Translations under genes and position numbers: made by a program
The notes under the pieces: model-generated
Told to the model about the DNA's origin: nothing
Databases searched by the model: none
Seen by the model: only the letters and a program-made list of their open reading frames with translations
DNA from: Sphingomonadaceae bacterium
Lineage (GTDB): Bacteria > Pseudomonadota > Alphaproteobacteria > Sphingomonadales > Sphingomonadaceae
Assembly (NCBI GenBank): GCA_020847445.1
Contig: JADLBY010000173.1
Location: forward strand, 1 to 49,728
Direction: 5' to 3'
DNA: 49,728 nt
Shown here: one piece after another, positions 33,861 to 40,638 of the stretch
Layout of the letters: every line of letters starts with the position of its first letter
How positions within the stretch are numbered: the stretch's first letter is position 1

Positions 33861-34365
33861 CGTCGTGATCATCGAGGCCGAGGATCCAGGACAGGCGTTG
33901 TCGCTTCCATCTGGATCCGAACCGCTGGTTGACATCGCCACCGGCAAGGAAAGGCATATCGTCGCCGCGCACGGCACCGCACGGCTTCGCCTGTGCGTGC
34001 GCCATGCGCCATCCCTGCCCGTCCCGACCTACGCGATCCCCTGCGATGCGACTTGCGCCTTGCGGCTCGCCGCCGCTTCCCACTTGCAGCGGGTGATGCG
34101 CGGCGATCGCATCGCGACCGGTCGGGCAGCGCTTCCCACCCCCAATCAACGCATTCGCTACGCCGGGCTGCTTCGCATCCATGATGCGCTGGAGGCTGGC
34201 GCCTCGGCGCGCGACCTCGCCTTCGGCCTCGTCTTCCCGAACCATCGCCCGCTTGCAGGAGCGATATGGAAGGGTTCGGGCGAAAGGCGGCACGTGCTCC
34301 GGCTGATCGCCGATGCCCGCCGCCTTATCGCCACCGGATATCGAAGACTGCTCCTCCATCGCTGA
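33850..34365 (+). CDS. DUF2285 protein, C-terminal half of an FseA-like activator
   Basis: Opened here from GTG 33850 (171 residues), but conserved-looking sequence (ALWSPAVAPDVV) extends upstream of that codon, so the natural product is probably the frameshift fusion from 33591. DUF2285 features are LLRIHDALEAGASARDLAFG, HRPLAGAIWKGSGERRHVLR and LIADARRLIATGYRRLL, a DNA-binding HTH variant. FseA activates transcription of the excisionase gene rdfS in ICEMlSymR7A; a small HTH gene that could be that target follows 131 bases downstream. Confidence 0.8.
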   Translation: MAPDVVIIEAEDPGQALSLPSGSEPLVDIATGKERHIVAAHGTARLRLCVRHAPSLPVPTYAIPCDATCALRLAAASHLQRVMRGDRIATGRAALPTPNQRIRYAGLLRIHDALEAGASARDLAFGLVFPNHRPLAGAIWKGSGERRHVLRLIADARRLIATGYRRLLLHR

Positions 34366-34496
34366 TCGCGCTCGGAAGGGGTGACAATTTCGCACCCACT
34401 CATTCTGTCACTCCCTCCGCTCGCCTCTCCTTCGCCAAAGCTTGCGAATTCCAGCGACAGCTCGCTGCCGCTGCCACCTTTCGCCGGAGCCTTGCT

Positions 34497-34769
34497 ATGG
34501 ACGCCAGACCCACACCCGTGACCGCCCGTTTCTTGCGGACGCCCGATGCCGCAGTGCATCTCGGGCTTTCTGCCCGCACACTCGAGAAGCACCGCTGCTT
34601 CGGCACTGGCCCGGTCTATCGCAAGCTTGGCGGACGGATCGTCTATTCGGTCACCGACCTCGACGCCTGGGCCGAACAGGGCCTGCGCCGCTCGACCAGC
34701 GATCCGGGCAAGGGGATCGTCCATCCAGCCAAGCGGCTCGACGGCTATACTCCGCCGGTGCGGCGCTGA
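34497..34769 (+). CDS. MerR/AlpA-like HTH protein, RdfS-type excisionase candidate
   Basis: A 90-residue protein from ATG 34497. RFLRTPDAAVHLGLSARTLE, KHRCFGTGPVYRKLGGRIVY and SVTDLDAWAEQGLR form the winged HTH typical of AlpA/excisionase DNA-binding proteins. RdfS of ICEMlSymR7A is of this kind, about 90 residues long, and lies at the start of the relaxase-side operon. By analogy, this is the likely recombination directionality factor for the integrase at 6496 and the likely target of the FseA-like activator. It precedes repA by eight bases. Confidence 0.75.
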   Translation: MDARPTPVTARFLRTPDAAVHLGLSARTLEKHRCFGTGPVYRKLGGRIVYSVTDLDAWAEQGLRRSTSDPGKGIVHPAKRLDGYTPPVRR

Positions 34770-34777
34770 GCGAACCC

Positions 34778-35656
34778 ATGCGTCGCACGTCTGCCTTTCC
34801 CGCCAGCGCGCAGCAGCTCGACCTGTTCGTCAGTCACGGCGGCGACATCGCTGCCCGCGACGCGCAGGATCTGATGGCCTGGCCTTTCTTCAGCCTCGCC
34901 AAGTCCAAGCGGGTGCGCCCGATCGACTTCCGAATGGGTGAGGTCTCGATTCTGGTCGAGGCCACCGCCGAACATGGCATGGCGACCATCTGGGACGCCG
35001 ACGTGCTGATCTGGGTCGCGAGCCAGATCGTCGAGGCGCGCGACATGGGCCGCCCGACCTCGCGGCTGATCGCCGCGACGCCGCACGAGATTCTTGCGTT
35101 CACGCGTCGTGGGACCGGCAAGGCGAGCTACGAACGGCTCAAAGCCGGGCTCGACCGGCTACAGTCGACGACGATTGCGACTTCGATCCGGCAGCGCGAT
35201 GCGCGGCGGCGGCACCGCTTCAGCTGGATCAATGAGTGGAAGGAACGGCTAGATGGCTCGGGCCGCGCGCTCGGGATCGAAATGATCGTGCCCGACTGGT
35301 TCTACGAAGGCGTGATCGATCAGGCACTCGTCCTGACCATTGACCCTAACTATTTCGCGCTGACCGGGGGGCTCGAACGCTGGCTTTACCGGCTCGTGCG
35401 CAAGCACGGCGGCAAGCAGCGCTGGGGCTGGAGCTTCGACTTCCAGCACCTGTATTTGAAGTCCGGCGCGCTCTCGCCGCCCAAACGCTTCGCGTTCGAG
35501 CTGCGCGACATCGCGCGGCGACAGGCGCTGCCGGGATACCAGCTCACCGTTGAACAAGCGCGTGGACGCGAGCGGCTGAACTTCGTCTCCATCCCCATCG
35601 ACCCGTTCGATGCCGCCATGCGGCGCGTCGGGTTCAGCCCTGTGGATATGTCGTGA
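34778..35656 (+). CDS. repA: plasmid-type replication initiator RepA
   Basis: A 292-residue protein starting at ATG 34778. It matches the replication initiator protein A family (AWPFFSLAKSKRVRPIDFRM, WDADVLIWVASQIVEARDMG, TRRGTGKASYERLKAGLDRL, LTGGLERWLYRLVRKHGG and SFDFQHLYLKSGALSPPKRF), which is built from winged-helix domains binding iterons. Presence in an integrated element suggests that the excised circle can replicate briefly. Short direct repeats just after the stop codon are candidate iterons. ATG spacing to the HTH gene implies one operon. Confidence 0.88.
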   Translation: MRRTSAFPASAQQLDLFVSHGGDIAARDAQDLMAWPFFSLAKSKRVRPIDFRMGEVSILVEATAEHGMATIWDADVLIWVASQIVEARDMGRPTSRLIAATPHEILAFTRRGTGKASYERLKAGLDRLQSTTIATSIRQRDARRRHRFSWINEWKERLDGSGRALGIEMIVPDWFYEGVIDQALVLTIDPNYFALTGGLERWLYRLVRKHGGKQRWGWSFDFQHLYLKSGALSPPKRFAFELRDIARRQALPGYQLTVEQARGRERLNFVSIPIDPFDAAMRRVGFSPVDMS

Positions 35657-35663
35657 TGCAACA

Positions 35664-35726
35664 CGGACTATCAGGAACTGCCGGACTCGGACGATCAGGA
35701 ACCGAAAGTTCGGACTATTGGGAACC
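35664..35726 (+). repeat. three iteron-like direct repeats after repA
   Basis: CGGACTATCAGGAAC (35664), CGGACGATCAGGAAC (35688) and CGGACTATTGGGAAC (35711) differ by one or two bases and are spaced 24 and 23 bases apart, about two helical turns. They start eight bases after the RepA stop. This fits RepA-binding iterons of a vegetative or ICE origin, or an autoregulatory site. Confidence 0.7.
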
Positions 35727-35785
35727 GGAATGGCCTTCAAACCCGCAGAAATCTGCGTCGAATTTCGCGCTTAACTATCCTAACA

Positions 35786-35804
35786 AAGAATCCTTCGGAT
35801 TCTT
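35786..35804. other. perfect hairpin AAGAATCC-TTC-GGATTCTT
   Basis: An 8-base perfect inverted repeat with a three-base loop, flanked by CTAACA and GCTAACG, lies between the iteron-like repeats and the DUF2840 gene. It has no T tract. It may be part of the replication origin, or a structure limiting read-through from repA. Confidence 0.5.
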
Positions 35805-35868
35805 GCTAACGGAATCGCGCCTGTGGACGAATGGCGCCGCGCCGCCGCGCAGGCCAGCCGAGACAGGG

Positions 35869-36342
35869 TTGAGCGATGGGCCACAGCTGACTCACGTCAC
35901 GCTGGTCTGGCGTGAAGATGAGCGTGAGGACTGGCTCAAATTCGGCAGGCCGGTTGCCGAGCGGATCATCGACCGTCGCCAGCGCATCGAAAGCTACGCA
36001 GCGGGCCAAGTTTTTGCCTTGGTGCGCTGGGCAGCCAACGAATATGGCACGATCCGCTCGACGCTCGACATCGTGCGCGCCGTCGGAGCGCACGAGCCTT
36101 GCACGCCGATCACGCAGGTCGACCCCGGAGGCGAGCTGCTGCTCTCCGTCCGGGGCTGGCCCAAGGTCAACCAGGTCTTCCGCCTGATCGACGCGATCGA
36201 GGCCTCGGGCATCGACCCTTGCGAGGTCGCGCCCGATCACTGGCGGCACATCCACAACCGCTTGGCGGGGCGTGAACGCCCGCGCGGCTACAGCCTCGCG
36301 CGTCACTGCGCCTGGCTCCAGCGTAAGGCGCTGCTCGCATGA
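35869..36342 (+). CDS. DUF2840 family protein
   Basis: Called from TTG 35869 (157 residues), because DUF2840 proteins begin only a few residues before the THVTLVWRE-type strand and the region upstream holds iteron-like repeats and a hairpin. The frame is open back to 35653, so a longer product cannot be excluded. The family signature is clear: KFGRPVAERIIDRRQRIESY, FALVRWAANEYGTIRSTLDI, GWPKVNQVFRLIDAIEASGI and APDHWRHIHNRLAG. It is a conserved ICE gene between repA and traF with no known activity. Its stop overlaps the TraF start. Confidence 0.8.
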   Translation: MSDGPQLTHVTLVWREDEREDWLKFGRPVAERIIDRRQRIESYAAGQVFALVRWAANEYGTIRSTLDIVRAVGAHEPCTPITQVDPGGELLLSVRGWPKVNQVFRLIDAIEASGIDPCEVAPDHWRHIHNRLAGRERPRGYSLARHCAWLQRKALLA

Positions 36343-36917
36343 TGCGGCGGCGGTTCATCCTCGCTGGCATCGTCGCCGCCGCTACACTCGCGACGCTGAC
36401 CGTGCCGGTCTCGCGTTACGCGGTGTGGAACGCGACAGCTTCGGTGCCGACCGGACTTTACGCGATCCGTGGCAAGGCGAGCCTGCATGTCGGTGAGCGG
36501 ATCGCCATCGAACCGCCACCAGGCCTGCGACGTTTGCTCGCGGAGCGGCACTACCTGCCAACCGGCATACCGCTGCTGAAGCGCATCGCCGCCGTTAACG
36601 GCCAGCGCGTCTGCCGCTTCGCGCATGGTGTGACCATCGACAGCGCATATGTCGGCGCGGCGCGCGCGCGTGACCGGCTCGGACGTCCACTCCCCGTTTG
36701 GGCGGGCTGCCGTGTCCTGCGATCCGGCGAGCTGTTCGTGATGAACCCGGCCGCGCCCGACAGCTTTGATGGCCGCTATTTCGGCGTGCTGCGCATGGCC
36801 GATGTGATCGGCCGCGCGACACCGGTCTGGACCGATGAGGCGGGCGATGGCGACCACACCTGGTTCGCCGATCCCCGTGCGATCCCACCCACCGGTTCAC
36901 CAACCGAAGGAGACTGA
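36339..36917 (+). CDS. traF: S26 family signal peptidase, TraF-like
   Basis: A 192-residue protein with one N-terminal membrane anchor (residues 5-25). The serine-lysine dyad of S26 peptidases is visible in SVPTGLYAIRG (Ser) and LLKRIAAVNGQRV (Lys), and the structural Cys pair resembles TraF of RP4. TraF matures and cyclises the pilin TrbC in trb-type conjugation. It overlaps the DUF2840 stop by ATGA. Its natural substrate gene trbC is not found in the window, which is notable. Confidence 0.88.
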   Translation: MMRRRFILAGIVAAATLATLTVPVSRYAVWNATASVPTGLYAIRGKASLHVGERIAIEPPPGLRRLLAERHYLPTGIPLLKRIAAVNGQRVCRFAHGVTIDSAYVGAARARDRLGRPLPVWAGCRVLRSGELFVMNPAAPDSFDGRYFGVLRMADVIGRATPVWTDEAGDGDHTWFADPRAIPPTGSPTEGD

Positions 36918-36919
36918 AA

Positions 36920-37249
36920 GTGAAGATTGGCTATTTTGTGCGCGGTGAGGACGGCTTTTCCGGACATATCACGACGCTGACGCTCGACATTGGCGTGGTG
37001 GTGCTGCCCGCAGAACCGTCCGACAACGAGAACGCGCCCGATTACCGGGTGATTGCGGGCGAGGGCGACGAAGCGCGCGAGATCGGTGCGGGCTGGAAGC
37101 GCACCGGCGAAAAGGCCGGCGATTATGTCGCGCTCCAGATCGACGATCCCGCCTTCGTCCAGCCGCTGCGGGCCAACCTGTTCCACGACGATGGCATTGG
37201 CCACGTCCTGGTCTGGTCGCGCCCGTCCAGGCACGACAAGGCGGACTGA
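36920..37249 (+). CDS. DUF736 family protein, copy 2
   Basis: A 109-residue, diverged DUF736 protein: MKIGYFVRGEDGFSGHITTL, PSDNENAPDYRVIAG, EIGAGWKRTGEKAGDYVALQ and a terminal LVWSRPSR. The SDNENAP core is shared with copy 1 at 32350, but the rest differs, so this is an older paralog. ATG at 36920 begins two bases after the TraF stop, and the transglycosylase follows four bases after its own stop, giving a tight transfer operon. Confidence 0.88.
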   Translation: MKIGYFVRGEDGFSGHITTLTLDIGVVVLPAEPSDNENAPDYRVIAGEGDEAREIGAGWKRTGEKAGDYVALQIDDPAFVQPLRANLFHDDGIGHVLVWSRPSRHDKAD

Positions 37250-37253
37250 GGCG

Positions 37254-37955
37254 ATGCACAGGAATCGCTTGGGCCTTGCCGCGTTCCTCGCAGCTTCCCT
37301 GTTCGGTGACGCGCCTGCCTTCGGGCAGGCCGCTGCGGAACAGGCGCAGCCGCGCTCCGTCGACATCGCTTCGCACGTCGCCGAGGCTTCGCAGCGCTTC
37401 GGCATTCCCGAAGGCTGGATCTATGCGGTGATGCGCACTGAAAGCGCGGGCCGGATCGGCGCGGTCTCGTCTGCCGGGGCGATGGGTCTGATGCAGCTCA
37501 TGCCCGGAACCTGGGCGCGCCAGCGCGCCCGGTTCGGGCTTGGCGCTGACCCGTTCGATCCGCGCGACAACATCATGGCGGGAACGTCCTACTTGCGTGA
37601 AATGTACGATAGCTACGGCGCCACCGGCATGCTCGCGGCCTACAATGCCGGGCCAGGCCGCTACGAACAGTGGCGGGATGACGGTCGTCCGCTTCCCGCC
37701 GAGACCCGCGCTTATGTCGCCAAGATCGCGCCGATGTTGCAATCGGGAGGCGCGGCAACCGTCGTCGCCAGCGCATCGCTTGTGCAGCCGGTTCGCCTTT
37801 CCTGGACACAAGGGCAGCTGTTCGCCGTGCGCGGGAATGCCACGGCAGACGCATCCGGCAGCTTCGCCGCCGCCGCGCCGCCGACCTCCATTCCCGCTTC
37901 GCCCGCTCCCCTGAACGGCCTCTTCGTGCCCGTCTCGGGGAGCCGTCAGCGGTGA
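37254..37955 (+). CDS. lytic transglycosylase, VirB1-like
   Basis: A 233-residue secreted protein: signal peptide to about residue 25 (LAAFLAASLFGDAPAFGQA), then a SLT domain with catalytic Glu in VMRTESAGR (about 62), SSAGAMGLMQLMPGTW, FDPRDNIMAGTSYLREM and MLAAYNAGPGRY. Such enzymes open peptidoglycan for the conjugation channel. The C-terminal 80 residues are Ala/Pro-rich and less conserved. It lies directly after DUF736 copy 2, upstream of the relaxase. Confidence 0.92.
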   Translation: MHRNRLGLAAFLAASLFGDAPAFGQAAAEQAQPRSVDIASHVAEASQRFGIPEGWIYAVMRTESAGRIGAVSSAGAMGLMQLMPGTWARQRARFGLGADPFDPRDNIMAGTSYLREMYDSYGATGMLAAYNAGPGRYEQWRDDGRPLPAETRAYVAKIAPMLQSGGAATVVASASLVQPVRLSWTQGQLFAVRGNATADASGSFAAAAPPTSIPASPAPLNGLFVPVSGSRQR

Positions 37956-38202
37956 TTGCCTGTTCGATACCTGATCGTGTCATGGCGTCGATTGGCGTGG
38001 GGAAGTGCGGAAGGGCAGCAGGAGAAGGAGCAGGTTCAGGAGGATGGCGAGATAAAAGAGCGGCTGGCTGTGGTGGTTGTGAGGTGCAGAAATCCTTGGA
38101 TTCAAGCGCCATACGCTATTTGAACCTGCTGGCACTGAACCGGAACAGTCCCGCAATTCTCTCAATTTTTGAGCCGTCTCCCTTGATCCGGACCATGTCC
38201 CG
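37956..38202. other. gap before the relaxase gene, possible oriT region
   Basis: About 250 bases without a convincing gene directly upstream of the relaxase start. A short inverted repeat CTCAA-TTT-TTGAG sits at 38161-38173. In related elements oriT lies close to the relaxase gene, so this gap is the first place to look. No nic-site consensus is recognised. Confidence 0.3.
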
Positions 38203-39942
38203 GTGAGCGACGACGATTTTGAGATCAAGCCGGGTCGCGTGCGTGATCGCGGTCGGCCCGCCGGGCAAAAGGCCAAGTCGCTGGCCGGGCGAGTACTTCA
38301 AGTTTCGAAGCGCGCGGGCTATAGCTCGCTCGGTCGGCGCACCGGCGGCGGAACTGGCAGATCGGGCCGCGGAGGTGGTGCCGCATTGGCCATGCGTCGT
38401 TCGCCTTCCCAGCGCCGCGTCATCATCAAGGCCCGAGTTGTCCGCCATCGTGGCGCGCACTTTCGAGCTGCACCACTCGCCCGGCATCTGAACTATCTGA
38501 AACGCGACGGTGTCGATCGTGACGGAACCGAGGGCCGACTGCTTGATAGGGACAGCGATAGCGTCGACGCCGATGGCTTCGCTTCACGATGCGAAGATGA
38601 CCGCCACCACTTCCGCTTCATCGTCTCGCCTGAAGATGCCGCCGAGATGGGAGACCTGCGCGCCTTCACCCGCGAGTTGATGGACGACATGGCGCACGAT
38701 CTCGGAACCCGGCTCGACTGGGTGGCGGTCGATCACTGGAACACCGACAACCCGCACATCCATATTCTGGTGCGCGGCAAAACAGACGATGGCCGCGACC
38801 TGGTGATCGACCGCGACTATATCCGCGAAGGGATGCGCGGACGCGCCGAGGAACGTGTCACCGCCGAACTCGGCCACCGCACCGAACGGGAAATCGAACA
38901 GGCGCTGCGTCGCGAGGTGAGCGCAGAGCGCTGGACCAGCCTGGACCGCAGTCTGCAACGCCTTCAGGACGAAAGCGGCCTCATTGATTTGCGTCCCGAT
39001 CCATCCGGCCAAGCACGTTCCGATCGTGCATTGCTGATAGGCAGGGCCAGGGCCCTTGAGCGGCTTGGACTGGCGGACGCGCACGGTCCGGCGAGCTGGA
39101 CCTTGGGCGCCGACCTTGAGGGCAAGCTGCGCGCGCTTGGTGAACGCGGCGATATCATCAAGACCATGCACCGGGCCATGTCGCGCCAGATCGGCAGCGC
39201 CGAAACCGGACGGTTTGCCCTCCATCAAGAGGCTCCCGACAATCCCGTCATTGGCAGGCTGGTAGAGCGTGGGCTGTTCGATGAGCTTTCGGGGGAAGCC
39301 TACGCCATCGTCGATGGTGTCGATGGCCGCGTCCATCATCTGAAATTCTCCGACCTTGAGGTAACCGGCGATGCCGAACCCGGCGCGATCATCGAACTCA
39401 GAAGCTGGGACGACAATCGCGGACGTCGGCAACAGTCGCTCGCTCTACGCTCGGATCTGGCGCTCGGCGACCAGATTACTGCAAACGGCGCAACCTGGCT
39501 TGACCGTCAACTGGTTGCCGCAGAACCGCTTGTCACTGGCAGCGGGTTTGGCATCGAAGTCGAACAGGCCAAGATTGCGCGCGCCGAGCATCTAGTCAGC
39601 GAAGGGTTCGCCCGGTGGCAGGGAACAAGGATCATCCTTGCGCGCGATCTCATCGCGACGTTGCGTGACCGCGAACTTGCCAGCGCCGCAAGCGGCATCG
39701 CCCATCGCACCGGGCTTGACCATGTGCCCGGCGAGGAAGGCGATCGGTTGAAGGGCGTCTACCGCGAACGGATCAAGCTGGCTTCGGGTCGCTTCGCCAT
39801 GATCGAGCACGCCCATGGGTTCGAACTCGTCCCCTGGAAGCCGTCTCTCGACCGGCATCTGGGCGAGCAGGTGATGGGGACGATCAAAAGCGGCGGCGGG
39901 ATTGAGTGGACACTTGGCCGAAGTCGCGGGATTTCTATTTGA
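38203..39942 (+). CDS. rlxS: DUF3363 relaxase, RlxS-like
   Basis: A 579-residue protein starting at GTG 38203. The N-terminus is basic and Gly-rich. The relaxase domain shows RAAPLARHLNYLKRDGV, HHFRFIVSPEDAAEMGD and WVAVDHWNTDNPHIHILVRG, whose His178, His185 and His187 form the metal-binding triad. The C-terminal DUF3363 region (about 240-579) includes LVERGLFDELSGEAYAIVDG. This is the type of relaxase called RlxS in ICEMlSymR7A. It nicks oriT and leads the strand into the channel together with the TraG-type coupling protein downstream. It overlaps the convergent gene by eight bases at its 3' end. Confidence 0.9.
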   Translation: MSDDDFEIKPGRVRDRGRPAGQKAKSLAGRVLQVSKRAGYSSLGRRTGGGTGRSGRGGGAALAMRRSPSQRRVIIKARVVRHRGAHFRAAPLARHLNYLKRDGVDRDGTEGRLLDRDSDSVDADGFASRCEDDRHHFRFIVSPEDAAEMGDLRAFTRELMDDMAHDLGTRLDWVAVDHWNTDNPHIHILVRGKTDDGRDLVIDRDYIREGMRGRAEERVTAELGHRTEREIEQALRREVSAERWTSLDRSLQRLQDESGLIDLRPDPSGQARSDRALLIGRARALERLGLADAHGPASWTLGADLEGKLRALGERGDIIKTMHRAMSRQIGSAETGRFALHQEAPDNPVIGRLVERGLFDELSGEAYAIVDGVDGRVHHLKFSDLEVTGDAEPGAIIELRSWDDNRGRRQQSLALRSDLALGDQITANGATWLDRQLVAAEPLVTGSGFGIEVEQAKIARAEHLVSEGFARWQGTRIILARDLIATLRDRELASAASGIAHRTGLDHVPGEEGDRLKGVYRERIKLASGRFAMIEHAHGFELVPWKPSLDRHLGEQVMGTIKSGGGIEWTLGRSRGISI

Positions 39943-40228
39943 CAATCAGGCGCAACGGCCAGTCAAAATGTCTCCGCTGCTCGCGTCGCTGCGCTTCGCT
40001 TTCGGCATAGGCGTCCAGTGCCCGAACGATGCCGAAGTCATCCGGAAAAAGCGGTATGGCGCTCGACATGAGTTCGGCCGAACCAGCTTCGCGAAACACC
40101 GCATAGGGAGCAAGCTGGCGCAATATACTGACAGCATGATCCTTGCTTTGGCCGCGTTTGCCGGTGACCGCCAACCCGATACCGATCGCGCGGGCCAGTT
40201 CGATGTCATCAATCCGAACCTTCATCAC
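39935..40228 (-). CDS. small unrecognised protein convergent with the relaxase
   Basis: A 97-residue acidic protein (VRIDDIELARAIGIGLAVTG, then IPLFPDDFGIVRALDAYAES) with no recognised domain. Its start overlaps the stop of the upstream gene as ATGA (40225-40228), so it is the second gene of a two-gene unit read against the transfer operon. That coupling and the open frame support it being real. Confidence 0.6.
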   Translation of the reverse strand: MMKVRIDDIELARAIGIGLAVTGKRGQSKDHAVSILRQLAPYAVFREAGSAELMSSAIPLFPDDFGIVRALDAYAESEAQRREQRRHFDWPLRLIVK

Positions 40229-40431
40229 AGCATCGCCAGTTGCCGGTCGCGATCACCATTGAGACAGGCATCTGCGCGCAACGCCGCGGCCACAGCGTTT
40301 CGGTAATGAATTGTCCCATACTTCTCGGCTTCGGGAAACGGGACGGGTGTCCATTCCTCGCTGGGATAGACGCTTTCGTAGATCGCGCGCGCGGCTTCGC
40401 GCAGCGCCACATCGTGCTGCATGATCATCAT
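40225..40431 (-). CDS. small unrecognised protein, first of a leftward pair
   Basis: A 68-residue protein (MMIMQHDVALREAARAIYES, then VYPSEEWTPVPFPEAEKYGT) without a known domain. It could be a small helical regulator. It is coupled to the next gene by ATGA and lies between relaxase and coupling-protein genes, opposite in direction to both; a toxin-antitoxin or entry-type pair is possible, but nothing visible proves it. Confidence 0.55.
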   Translation of the reverse strand: MMIMQHDVALREAARAIYESVYPSEEWTPVPFPEAEKYGTIHYRNAVAAALRADACLNGDRDRQLAML

Positions 40432-40638
40432 TCCTGTCGCAAAGCCGAATCGGCGAGGCTTGAATGATATTAGTTCTACTTATGTTCTTCAAGCCGCCGC
40501 CATTGGTCCCTCTCCTGTCGATCCGCTCCCGCTAACCCGTCCGATCATCCGCCAGTCTGCGATCCACGGGGTCAGAGCCTTGCAATTCTGCCATCGCACT
40601 GCCGACATGCTCCCCCAAGACAGAAGGAAGCCTGACAA

